A DNA stretch of 64,000 nt. Source: Epiperipatus broadwayi. Lineage: Eukaryota > Onychophora > Udeonychophora > Euonychophora > Peripatidae. A program made the position numbers and the translations under genes. Every line of letters begins with the position of its first letter. Position 1 is the first letter of the stretch. The notes beneath the pieces were generated by a model. It saw only the letters and a list, made by a program, of their open reading frames with translations. It was not told the origin of the DNA and made no database searches. Shown here piece by piece: positions 1 through 9,960 of this stretch. Location of the stretch: positions 6,965,100 through 7,029,099 of the forward strand of contig JAQFVV010000022.1 of the NCBI GenBank assembly GCA_028023455.1. The letters run 5' to 3'.

Positions 1-1281
1 AAGAATAGAAAATACTCGAACTTAACAGTGAATCCTTCAACAGTAAAATCATCAACAGTGAAACAACTTTTCACTTCAAGACTTGCCTTTCCAAAAACTT
101 CTAGCCATTTATCTATTTAATTAAATTTTCTTCATTTAGAAGGTAAATTTCACTTCTTAAGTGCAGCTATGTCAATCTTAAAGCTTAAAAACTCCTTATC
201 TGTAAGCTAATTCTATAAAATCTCCAATTAAGCAAAGTTCTTGCATTCCATGTACCTATATTTAGAAAAAAAAACTGAAATTCTTACTTTTATTATACCT
301 ATATCTCCAGCTTTTCCATCATTTACATTATCGTTACTATTAGTAATTCTATCATTTTTAAATAAAAAATCCATTAGGATTTATAAAATAAATCATTTTT
401 AAGGTTCCTCCATATTTTTCTGGGCCAGAGAGTTTTTTAAAAGGACTATCCAAATGCTGAATTATCTGACGAATAAAACTCCTTCTCAAATCCATATCCA
501 AAGCAATTCATTCCTGATTTCAATGTTTCATACAAGAGCATAAATAAATATTTCCAACTGCTAAACTTGTTCTCTCCATTATTTTCTCAATGCCAAGGAC
601 TATACATATTTGCATAATCATACATACTTGTATATAATAAAAAATTATACACATATTTAATCTTATTCATGTTATTAATCTTCTTAAAAAAATATTTCAA
701 TTTCTATTATATTGTAGGAATTTTTATTTCAATAAGGATATAATATCACTTATTTAATTATTCTTTGTTTGTTTATTGACTAACTGTTTTCTTTTTTTTT
801 TAATGCTTAATAAAGTAACAATTGAAGTAAATATTGCTGTGTTTGCAATTAAGGTTGAAATGTGGTTGCAAGAAAGTACACTTCCATTGAAGGAGTTGTG
901 CTAAGATCACTGACAATAAATAAAAAAATAATTACCATATCTTTTACAAATTAGATAGTAAGACAAAAAAAGAACTCAGAATAAATTAAAAACGTTTATA
1001 TTGTAAACTAATTAAATTTCTGATGAACCAACATCTTATCTTTTAAGGCAGCAAGAGATATTTTTGGTTAGGTGTTACTTATTAGTTATTTGTAAATTAA
1101 CTTCAAATCTAAAGAGCATTCTACTATCTGCTATCTCTGAACTCAATTTGGTCACTTGAATTAACTATCTGGATATGAATAACCCATACACTTTGCATTG
1201 TTTGTGATAAATATGTTCAAAGTTTTAGATACAAAAATTTAAGTAATAACCTGTATATTTATACTTTATGTTTGTCTTCAA
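1..1281. other. Gene-free A+T-rich DNA (capicua intron)
   Basis: No reading frame, RNA gene or recognisable repeat was found. Because the capicua exon at 6378-8898 is on the minus strand and ends in a splice donor, this stretch is most simply read as part of its downstream intron. That is inference from gene orientation, since the next exon is not visible. Confidence 0.5.
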
Positions 1282-1317
1282 TATAATAATATTAAATCGT
1301 GCTTTCACACTTCCAAC
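1282..1317 (+). repeat. Left inverted terminal repeat of PLE1
   Basis: Pairs with 1850-1885 in inverse orientation, 35 of 36 positions identical. The homology stops abruptly on both outer sides, so it marks the element ends. The core CTTTCACACTTCCAAC resembles CTCTCACTTCCAAAC in the ends of PLE2. Confidence 0.85.
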
Positions 1318-1700
1318 CTATCTCAACTAATAGGCTTATTAACAAAACTAAGGACACTATAGCTTCTGATCAGACCCCACAGGCTGTGTACAGAGTGGCA
1401 TGCCCTCATAATGGATGCAAAGCATCATACTATGGTGAAATGAGAGCCACCATAGCTACTAGGAGATCACAACACAAGTATAGATACAATAAGGCACATA
1501 CGAATCCAGAATGCACTTCAATTTTTGCTCAACATCAAAAATTGTCAGGACACGTGTTCGAATCCACATCTGCAAAATTAGTTTGTACTGAGAGGCATGA
1601 TATTAGGCGAAAGGTAAAAGAGGCATACTTTATAGCAGAGGACTCTTTCGCCATTAATCATAAGGATGCATGTTTTGCGATATCTAAAAGATGGTCTTAG
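1299..1700 (+). pseudogene. Penelope GIY-YIG endonuclease fragment
   Basis: The open frame is about 133 codons. It lacks an ATG at its 5' end: the frame opens inside the terminal repeat and its first in-frame start-like codon is GTG. The translation has the Penelope-type GIY-YIG domain: VYRVACPHNGC, then SYYGEMRATIATRRSQHK (the GIY-YIG core and following arginine), then a C-terminal block with RRKVKEAYFIAEDS and CFAISKRWS. In autonomous Penelope elements this domain follows an RT and nicks target DNA for target-primed reverse transcription. Here the RT is missing, so the copy cannot move by itself. The frame has no internal stop over the domain, which is notable for an old fragment. Confidence 0.8.
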
Positions 1701-1849
1701 TGACTCATTTGCATATAATTTGCATATCAGACTTATTTATATAATGATTCCAAAGAAAGGATCATAACTGGCTATGAATATGAGAAGTACAACTTCTTGA
1801 AAGCGCTCAGCCATTTAATTTAGTTTTCAATTTGTTGTTATAGCTTTAC

Positions 1850-1885
1850 GTTGAAAGTGTGAAAGCACGATTTAATATTATTATA
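1850..1885 (-). repeat. Right inverted terminal repeat of PLE1
   Basis: Inverse of 1282-1317 with one mismatch. Read on the minus strand it starts TATAATAATATTAAATCG and ends within CACTTTCAAC. Confidence 0.85.
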
Positions 1886-2840
1886 CAAGAATTTAATAAT
1901 TTTGATCAATCGACTAAATTATTATTAGAATCTTACCGTTGAAAAGAGTGTAGTGGAATCATGCTTCTACCATTATTCTTAGATCCTCTGATAAAAATTT
2001 CTAAAAATACATAGAATAGTGTATGAAGCAGTAAATGGTTTATGATGCAATGGAAGTCTATCAACCAGCTGTATCTATCACTTTGGATTTGAATATTTTA
2101 CAAATATACAGGTTTAGGAGTTTCTTAAAAGTCTTTCATATAGCGAAAAATAATCAAGCCCGTTAACCAACTAATATTAGTCAGTAAATATATCCAGCTA
2201 TTCTAAAATAAGAATTAAAAAATACTCATGCCATTATCAATCGAAAATTGGAAAGCCTGATAAATAACATCTTTTTCTTCACTGTTCCTCTAAGAATTGC
2301 TGGAAATGCTTTGGGTTATTTAAAGGTTACTTTACTTATCTATATGGAACAATATATTGGAAATATGTAGAGAAAGAATTAAATTATGAAACTATAATGA
2401 GTTTAACAAGAAGAGTTCACTTATTTCTCTTACTGTAGTCTTAACATTGATTAAAATATTGATGTTTCTGAAGAGATGATTTCTGAAGAGATGATTTTGA
2501 TGTGGGAACATGTTTTGCAGCAAATTAAAATTTCAATATTTAAACAGATTGGGTTCCACTAAAATTTGATTTAGAAAAAAAAGTCTATTCAAATGTTTTG
2601 TTTAGACAAACTTTATGCAAGAAATTCTCTACTTATGTAAATGAAATGTTCCATGATTTCTCGTTTAAACAAAATTCCCATTCAGATGAATGCTAATCAC
2701 AATCATAGTGTAGAATTTGAATATAAATATATATATTATTAACAAATAAAATTAAAAGATATTCACATAGCATATGACAAACAAAATACAAAAGCGATAT
2801 TGATTTATACACCATTTTTTGAAATGTTTTGTACTTTACA
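1886..2840. other. Gene-free A+T-rich DNA
   Basis: I see no supported gene or repeat here. It lies between PLE1 and the RTE-type LINE inside the presumed capicua intron. Confidence 0.5.
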
Positions 2841-4060
2841 TATGGGAAAGAATAATAGAAAATCAGCTACGACAGGAAATAGATATCAGCGAGGAACAGT
2901 TCAGGTTCATGCCAGGTAGAGGAACCACAGATGCAATCTTTGCACTATGGTAACCTATTGAAAAACACAGAGAAGTCAACCAAGGAATTGTTCTAATATT
3001 CATTGACTTGGAAAAAGCATTTGACAGAGTGCCTAAAGATGAACTTTGGAGATGCCTCAGTAAAAAGTTAGTCCTAGAAAAATACATCTGCCTGATCCAA
3101 GATATGTATCGAGATTGTCAAACCAGTGTGAGATGCAATTCAGGAGAAACAGACTCATTTCAGGTGAAAGTAGGTGTGCATCAGGGATCAGCTCTGAGTC
3201 CCCTACTGTTTAATATCATCATCAATGTTCTGATAGAAGATATCCACACAGAAGCACCCTGGAACATGATGTATGCTGATGATATTGTGATTGCAGCCAA
3301 AGACATCAAAGAAGCTCAGGATAGAATAGAAGAATGGAGGAAAGCACTGGAAGGAGGAATGAGAATTAGCAGAAATAAAACTGAAGTGCTCTTCTGTGGA
3401 AGTGGTAGAGGGATCATTATGTTAGAAGGAAAGAAGTTACCTAGGCTGAAAAATTTAGGTATCTCTGCACCTGGATGAATAAAGATGGATCACTGGATGG
3501 AGAGGTTGTGGGGAGAACTCAAGCTGGATGGAATAATTGGAGGTCTCTGGGATACTCTGCGATAAGAGAATAGGAAGAAGACTGAAAGTCTATAAAACTG
3601 TGGTGTGTCCAGCACTGATGTATGGGGTGGAAACATGGCCGATTACTAAGAAAATAGAAGACAAACAATGTGTAACAGAAATGAGAATGCTTAGATTCGC
3701 CTCGGGTTTGTCTAGAAAGGACAAAGTGATAGATAACGTATAATGTAATACGAGAAAATGTGAAGGTGAGGAAAATTCAGTGAAAAAATGAAAGAATCAA
3801 GGTTGATGTGGTTTGGACATGTTAAGAGAAGAAAATTATGTCAGAAGATTATGGAGATGGAACCATCGGGGAAAAAGCCCATGGGCAGACCCAAGACCAG
3901 ATGGATTGACGAGTGAAGAGGGACCTGCAGGAGATGTCACTCAAGGAGGAAATGGCTTCAGATCGAGCAATCTGGAGACGAATGATCCGCACCAGCGACC
4001 CCACTTGAAGTGGGATTAATCAAACTGGAAGAAGATATACCAAAAAATATGTGAATAAAA
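2841..4060 (+). mobile_element. RTE-type LINE, 5'-truncated 3' part
   Basis: A 5'-truncated non-LTR retrotransposon. It starts inside the reverse transcriptase and continues through the C-terminal tail to about 4060. The RT motifs (QGSALSPLLFNI, then MYADDIV) are typical of the RTE clade. The 3' part includes the conserved motif FGHVKRR followed by a GRPKTRW-like motif at about 3812-3910. It is broken by stops and frameshifts. 5' truncation is the normal outcome of LINE insertion. No poly(A) or microsatellite tail or target duplication was placed with confidence. Confidence 0.8.
2863..4019 (+). pseudogene. RTE-like reverse transcriptase, broken
   Basis: Translation begins in RT domain 2 with FMPGRGTTDAIFAL (about 2907-2948). 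A stop follows at about 2950, and a long open part runs 3008-3478. That part carries IDLEKAFDRVPKDELW, the VGVHQGSALSPLLFN fingers-palm block and the catalytic MYADD. The frame is then interrupted near 3478, and the C-terminal part is readable in pieces at 3537-3743 (YKTVVCPALMYGVETW, the usual thumb-end motif) and 3813-4019. In life such an enzyme primes cDNA synthesis at a nicked target. This copy has at least two frame changes and is dead. Confidence 0.85.
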
Positions 4061-5711
4061 CTGCATTCACCTAATTTGAATTTTCATAAGTAGATGACTG
4101 ACAAATAGTAAAAGAGATGTGAATTTAGAAGAGAATGAAAGGACAAGTTGGAAAGATAATTAAGTTTTGAAATGGGCAAGTAAAAAAAGAGTAATTTTTG
4201 ACAAAATTTAGATCAAATTAGGCAAAAAAAAGATTAAAAATTTTTTTAAAAAAAAGTTAATAAATGATCTTAAGGAGAACAGTGGTTGTAATTATGGAAG
4301 GAATAGAGTAATGTTTATGTTCAAGTTATAAACAATTTAAAGTGAGAATTCTACTCACGCTCTCCTCAACAGTACTTCAGATTTGCTCATATAAAATTTG
4401 AGTTGTAGGAATAAGAGGATCCTTTTTATTCCTGCATAAATACTATATCTTGGATTGAAGAGGAAAGTATTCATTTATTTAACACTCTCAAAAGGCGCGT
4501 ACTCAATTAGCTTGAAAGGCTGATATTTGAATGTAATATAATTGTAAACACGGCGCTAGATAAAATAATTGCTTATTTAAACATGAAACAAGAAAAGGTA
4601 TAATCATATTAAGTATATTATTCGCTAAGCATGCTTTTGACTAATCTAATTTAAATAATGCACAATAGGCTTTAGTGTTGTTTTACAAACTGCAGAATAG
4701 TAGAGCATGATGAATCTAATGGATTAATCAAAAGCATGCTCAATATGACTATAAATATTACAGTTTGTGCAAGAAACGAGTCTTAATTTTTTAGAATTAA
4801 GGAATAGAGTAATAAAGAAAAAGCCATGTAATAATCTGAATTATTTTTAATCTACTATTAATTTATTTTAAAAAAAGATACTTCCAGATTTTGTATAATT
4901 AATTTTTTTTTTAGAATTAATCTTTGGTATTCAATGACTAAAAATTACATAGGCCTAAGCATTAGAAAGTGTTGAGTGTCATTTATTTTTAGGAGAAATC
5001 CAATAGAACTGATAATCAAAGATTTTTGATTGAGAAATTCATTTTCAATAATGAGAACTTGTTTTAAAATATTTCCTAGCAGAAATTTTAACAAACTATG
5101 AGATTAAAAATCTGTTTTCTCTCAGGATTCTCAGAAAAGCACAAATTTTCCTTTCACAACCTTTTGTTATTAAACACATAAATTTTTTTTGAATGAAAAT
5201 TTAACAAAAAGCCTACATTTAAATAAATGCATGTGATTACTCACACAATCCAATATAAATTCCAATCACTCAATTCTTCAAATCCAAAATAATTAATCAA
5301 AAGGTTTCTTTGAACCTTCTTTTTATTTCATTATATTCATAAAAGAAGCTTTTGAATAACCATTTTGAATCTAAGACAATCTTAAAATAACTTCCTTTGG
5401 TGATAAGGATTATTGGCATTTATATAGAATTGTGGATAGATATATGTATGTATTTATATCTAGATTTTTAATAATAATTTTTCCTTTAAGATCAGACAAA
5501 ACCATAGTCGTGAAAAAACTATAAAAATTTTATACAATTTTTATTGATACATATTTTTGTATTTTGATTTGAATTACTAGTATATCATTAGATAGTATTA
5601 TAAATTATAGCTATATGTACAAAGTAAACAATTTAAAACAATTTTAGAGATATTCTTAATAATATGCACACCATCACTCATTCTTGAAACAAATGAAGAC
5701 ACTATAAAAGT
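4061..5711. other. Gene-free intronic DNA
   Basis: A+T-rich DNA without a supported coding region. It contains the inverted repeat at 4628-4740, described separately, and otherwise only simple-sequence runs. Confidence 0.5.
4628..4740. repeat. Inverted repeat, 19-bp arms
   Basis: AGCATGCTTTTGACTAATC at 4628-4646 is repeated in inverse orientation at 4722-4740 with one mismatch, around a spacer of 75 bp. It may be the ends of a tiny MITE or a chance palindrome in A+T-rich DNA. The CATGC core argues mildly against chance. Confidence 0.6.
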
Positions 5712-5723
5712 CCCCCCCCCCCC
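5712..5723 (+). repeat. Homopolymer run C12
   Basis: Twelve consecutive C in strongly A+T-rich surroundings. It sits just 5' of a short dispersed repeat (5736-5790). Confidence 0.9.
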
Positions 5724-5735
5724 ATGTATTTCATG

Positions 5736-5790
5736 CTGAACCAGCACTCTTCAGTTGGTCCATATATCTTTATCCTATGTTCAGTATTTA
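5736..5790 (+). repeat. Short dispersed repeat, copy 1
   Basis: The stretch containing AACCAGCACTCTTCAGTTGG and then ATATATCTTTATC..TGTTCAGTAT recurs at 58955-59027 with one insertion of under 20 bp. It is probably a fragment of an unrecognised dispersed element. Confidence 0.6.
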
Positions 5791-6371
5791 TCAGGAGTAA
5801 AATGTTACATTTTGATTTGAAAAATGAATGGGATCAGTGGAAGGTTATAAAGTTCGCATATCATTATAAAGAAATTACAGTATATCGAAATAAATTTCTC
5901 AATTCCACTTGCATTCAAATCCATTCAGCTCCTCTTCATTACTGTATTTATAGATTTCAAGTCTTATAGTTGATGATAAAAATGGTTTATCTTTTTCAAT
6001 ATACTTGCAAAAAAAAACCCCTAATAATTTAGCAAAATTAAATGACAGCACTAATAACTACTTATTCTACTAAATATGTGAGTACTATGTATTTTTCCCT
6101 CTTGTTTAGCTTTTTATTAATCAAGTTATTTATTTACATTATTTTTGTCATTTTTAATACAGATATTATCTCAAATAAACAATTTATAAATTATAGTAAT
6201 GATAGCGAATAAATATACACTCTACCCAAAAATTTATAAACATCAATGTTTTTTCTCTTTTTTATGCAATTAAAAATGAATGTTAATTAAAAGTAACTAA
6301 AAATAAAAATAATATGTAAAACTTATTTTACAATGTGTTCAAAAATAACTTATTTCCAAATAGATAAAAGT
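5791..6371. other. Intron adjacent to capicua exon
   Basis: Start of the intron on the minus strand, immediately 3' of the exon. No gene is visible. Translation through it hits a stop after 15 codons. Confidence 0.6.
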
Positions 6372-6379
6372 ACTTACCA
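6372..6379 (-). other. Splice donor of capicua exon
   Basis: On the minus strand the sequence reads CTG|GTAAGTAC, a near-consensus 5' splice site with GT at 6377-6376. It ends the coding exon after 840 full codons plus one nucleotide (phase 1). Reading past it adds only a short hydrophobic tail and a stop, which supports splicing here. Confidence 0.85.
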
Positions 6380-8898
6380 GTTGTTGCTAGTTTTCCTGCT
6401 TGATTTTCAGCTTCTGTGTTTGATTTTAAATCAGATGATACAGTACCAATAGGCATTAATGGCAATAATTGGGCTGGAGTTGGATGAACATTTTGAACAA
6501 AAGTTGTAGTTGAAGTTGAAACAGGGATATTGGTTTGAGATTGCACATTCTGACTTGATGGTGATGATAGTGGGACAGTAACTGAATTCTCCAATTGTTG
6601 AGATTGTGTATTTATAGTTGGATTATTTGAATTTTGTGAATGTTGTTGTACAGCATAAAACAATGTTTCTAATCCTTCAACTTGAATTATATTACTAGAA
6701 GCAGGTGTTTGTTGAGAAATAGGCGGATTTTCAAGTGCTTGTTGTAAAATAGCTACTTGCTGCGTATGATTCTCAGAATTTAGAGTATTTCCTGTTATAA
6801 TTTCATTTGTAGTTATAAATTTTTGAACAGTTTCTACAGTTTTTATTTGAACAGTTGGTGTTTCTCCTAACTGTTTTGAAGAAATAATATTAGCAGAAAT
6901 TGCAGAAGGTTGAGGAAGAAGTTGTGGTGGTGATAATCCAGAAACAGTTGTTGGAGTATTTAAAGCTGATTCTACACCAGAATCTGAATTTCTCATAAAG
7001 TCAGATTTATTAGAGTAACTAGTTTGATAAGTCATTCCAATAGTATGCCTTGATGAGATAGGAGAAACAAGATCATATGATGATCGATCATACTTAGGCG
7101 TGCTTGAACTCCACTGTCTTGATGGAGAAGCCATAATAGTTCTTTGTTGCATATGGGGGTGCACAATTGGAGTAAAGGTAGTTGCTCTATAACCACATAA
7201 AGTAGGAGACTGTGAATGAGACCTTGGCGATAAAGGAACTGGAGTTTGATTAGGTGAAAATGCAGGTGTTGTGGACCGAGAATTACCTAAACTAACTAGC
7301 ATATTGGCAGCCTCAGTTTCATCCATATCAAAATGGCCAGCTATCCTCCTTTCATGTTCACTATGAAGTGGGCTGGTATTACTTTCTCTGGAAGTATCTT
7401 CCCATTCAATTTCTCTCCCTGATCCTGATTCTTTAAGTGTCCCTTTTCGTCTTCCTGGAAATGTTAAAGTTGACCTTAAACTCTTACCTTTTAAAGATAA
7501 ATGCCTTGAACAATAACCACGTCTCTGAGACTCTTTTGTACAACCATCTTTGGAACATAACCTCCGCCATTGCTTTCCATTGAATTTCTTTCTAATTCCA
7601 CTAGGAGTTGAAACAACATCACCTTTTTTATATTTCAATGGTGTTGTAAGAGGAGATTTTGCAGGTGTGCTTGCTCTATCTGATGATACATTACTTCCAC
7701 GACTTTGTACAGCTTCTCTCCTTTTATTTGATTGCTTATATTCTTTTACGCGTCCTCGCGATGCTGGTGTAATGCTTCCAGAACGAGGAGTACTAGTGCC
7801 CTCTGATTCAAATGTATAATCACGATCCCGTAACTCTTCTTCTGAAGATTCATGATCATTTATATCTCTATAATCAAAAGGTATTGAAGAGAATGAATCG
7901 ACTTTAACCTCTTGAGGTATTGATAGCATTCTTATACCTTCTACAGCTAAACTTTCTTCTTGTGACAACTCTTCATACCATGGTGGTTGTAAAAGCCGAA
8001 CATTTGCTCTAGAAACCCATTTTGTTTCTTCTTTCTGAATTTTATTTTCCATTAAAACTTTATACAATAATGGTCGAATCTGCAGCTCAATAACAGTTCC
8101 TACAACAAACATATTATCATCAGGACTTAAACGTGCACAAACATGTTTACCTACAGTAACTTGTTCTTGTGAAGGACTATGATCACTAATTATATCCTGT
8201 TGAATTTGACTAAGGACTGCAGTGAAATAAGTAAAATTTCTATCACCATCAAATAAAATTCCTAAGTCTTTATTTTTCTTTACATTTTTAATAACACCAG
8301 GATAAAAAGCATCATCTTTCCTAGCTAAAACTCTATGTCCTTTCCATTCCATGAGATTAATTTCTGATAGTTTTTCAGGATTTTCATTTGTATGTAGTCC
8401 TACTGATGATGCAAGAGATGAACCAGAGTCATTTTTTTTCCTTTTAGTATTTGCTCGTCCATTTTTCTTTTTAACTAAAGATACTGGTGTTTTTTCTATT
8501 CCTGAGTCTTCTACTGGTAATAACATATTCATGTTCACTTCCTTCATTTGGTGAGGGTGGCTGGTACTCGGTAGTAAATCAAATTTCTGTTCCTCGTTCA
8601 TATCAATTGTAACATCTTTTTTACCTTTGGCACTTTTTGATTTTAGAGTTTTTAACTTTATATCCGTTTCTTTGAATAACTTGTCATTCTTTAGGGATTT
8701 TTTAAGACAGGTTTCCATACTTATCAATCGTTGAGGCTCCTCTGATTTTAAGATAGAGAAATTGTTCCCTAGAGGTTCCAGGTTATTAGTTTTTTTCTTT
8801 GATTTTAATTTTGGTTCATTTCCAGTACAAAATTTATTATTTACATTTGTTAGAGATCCTTTTTTCACCTTACTTTCATTTTTCCGATTCATGATCAT
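6378..8898 (-). CDS. cic: Capicua long form, N-terminal coding exon (partial)
   Basis: Capicua is a nuclear HMG-box repressor relieved by RTK/RAS/ERK signalling. The 840 residues here cover the N-terminal part found only in the long isoform. A basic, low-complexity region runs to about residue 180. A DUF4819/Tudor-like region spans about 182-310, from KGHRVLARKDDAFYPGVIK to WVSRANVRLLQPPW. The hallmark C/H-rich motif at about 434-466 reads SGIRKKFNGKQWRRLC..DGC..ESQRRGYCSRH. A capicua-specific block follows at about 523-549 (FDMDETEAANMLVSLGNSRS). Ser/Pro and Gln-rich sequence follows. The ATG is preceded in frame by TAA at 8904-8902, so this is a true start if there is no upstream coding exon. 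The HMG box and C1 repressor motif must lie in exons to the left of the window. The identification rests on recalled family motifs and is firm. Confidence 0.93.
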
Positions 8899-8940
8899 TG
8901 ATTAATGATTGCTAATTATCAATAGGCTACGTCAGATTGA

Positions 8941-8982
8941 TTAACCGATCATTTTACTATTCACACAGTGAACAAACGCCAT
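8941..8982 (-). promoter_or_regulatory. Upstream ORF in capicua leader
   Basis: ATG at 8982 lies in AAGATGGCG, a strong start context, and opens 13 codons ending in TAA at 8943-8941, 42 nt before the capicua ATG. It is in the same frame as capicua but separated by two stops (8943-8941 and 8904-8902). If transcribed in the leader it could damp translation of the main ORF. AAGATGGC is also the YY1-type motif often seen near start sites, so the site may act at the DNA level instead. Confidence 0.55.
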
Positions 8983-9067
8983 CTTTAGAAGATATAATTT
9001 ATATTTTCAAATAAAACATCAACAAATAAATCTCCTGCTGTTTACAGGTTCATGTACCAATTTCCCA

Positions 9068-9260
9068 CTAAAAAAGACAAAATAAATATATATAAAATTA
9101 TTAAATTCTCTTTCTTTGTTTACGCAATAAACGTAATCTAATAGCATTACAACTTCGAACTCTAACCTGTTCACTAGGTCCATGTAATCATATAGTAGAA
9201 GATAAATTAACATAATCACATTTACAGTGCGGTTGCCATTTTTTGGGAAATACATATTAC
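9068..9260 (-). other. Probable 5'UTR intron of capicua
   Basis: On the minus strand CTCAG|GTAATATG at 9261/9260 is an acceptable donor, and a pyrimidine-rich TTTTGTCTTTTTTAG ending at 9068 is a strong acceptor. The intron would be 193 nt and the following exon would contain the upstream ORF and the capicua start. No transcript evidence is available, so the pairing is inferred. Confidence 0.45.
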
Positions 9261-9829
9261 CTGAGCAATAAAATGTGAAAATGATTGTGGAATGAAATAC
9301 TAACTACGCAATAATCATGCATTATGAGAGCTTAGCTACAAAACTAATGGTGAACTTGCAAGAAGGCCCAAGATGACACAATATCCAGCACTACGCAAAC
9401 GTTACTAGCAGCCCCCCGAGTAAGTAAGCTACAAAAGAAAATTGCATAGACAAACCTGCGAGCTTGAGCTGCAAAACCTCTCAAATTTGGTGCAAAAGTA
9501 ATGGTCTTGCATGCTTTCATTTACAAATAAGAATAACTAAACATATATTTCGCATTATTTGCAAAGGATTAATATAACCAGTTAGCTATTGCGGACCGGA
9601 ATTTTGACATCTCGAGACTGACGCTTACACAACAATGAGTTCGTATATCTGATGATAAAAGTTTAACAAAAATATACAAAAATTCATTTACCTACAAATC
9701 TAAGACTTCTCCTGATAAAGTAATTGCATAATCTAATTAAAATCTTACCTATATTAATCTGGCTGGAAATAAAACGTAATTTTCCAGTTTTTCTTACCAG
9801 TTTGTGGTCGTCAGCTAAGTCTCTGGAAT

Positions 9830-9960
9830 GGAACTAAAAATGGTGAATGAGCATATGCCAGAGTAAATAGTGCAATTTGATTGGTGTTAAAGTAGTCACA
9901 TGGAATTCATAGATCGTAATAAGAACATTGATTGGTTCATTTTTCAATTGCTGTCACGTG
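9830..9960 (-). promoter_or_regulatory. Promoter-like region upstream of capicua
   Basis: Two reverse CCAAT boxes (GATTGGT at 9879-9885 and 9930-9936) and an E-box CACGTG at 9955-9960 lie within 90 bp, in less A+T-rich DNA upstream of the capicua leader. CCAAT boxes read in the minus direction fit transcription towards capicua. No TATA box was found at a suitable distance. The start site is unknown. Confidence 0.4.

Larger units (their letters stand above)
1282..1885 (+). mobile_element. Short Penelope-like element with inverted ends (PLE1)
   Basis: A 604-bp unit is bounded by 36-bp inverted repeats (1282-1317 and 1850-1885, one mismatch) built around TCGTGCTTTCACACTT. It encodes only a GIY-YIG endonuclease domain. 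The reverse transcriptase expected upstream in a Penelope element is absent. After the stop, the tail contains CTTGAAAGCGCTCAG (about 1796-1810), which matches a stretch downstream of the endonuclease in the second copy at 51506-52676 (CTTGAAAACGCTAAG on the minus strand). The two copies are therefore diverged members of one lineage. No clear target-site duplication was seen. Confidence 0.8.

Noticed and set aside
591-610. Possible capicua FPWHS-type motif downstream of the exon (minus strand)
   Set aside because: The ATGCCAAGGAC stretch fits only three residues, and the next codon is a stop in that frame.
7550-7819. Plus-strand frames opposite capicua (also 8351-8554)
   Set aside because: Antisense shadows of a strongly coding minus-strand exon; no domain.
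9019-9255. 78-codon minus-strand frame upstream of capicua
   Set aside because: It reads through the probable 5'UTR intron, is low in complexity and matches no family.
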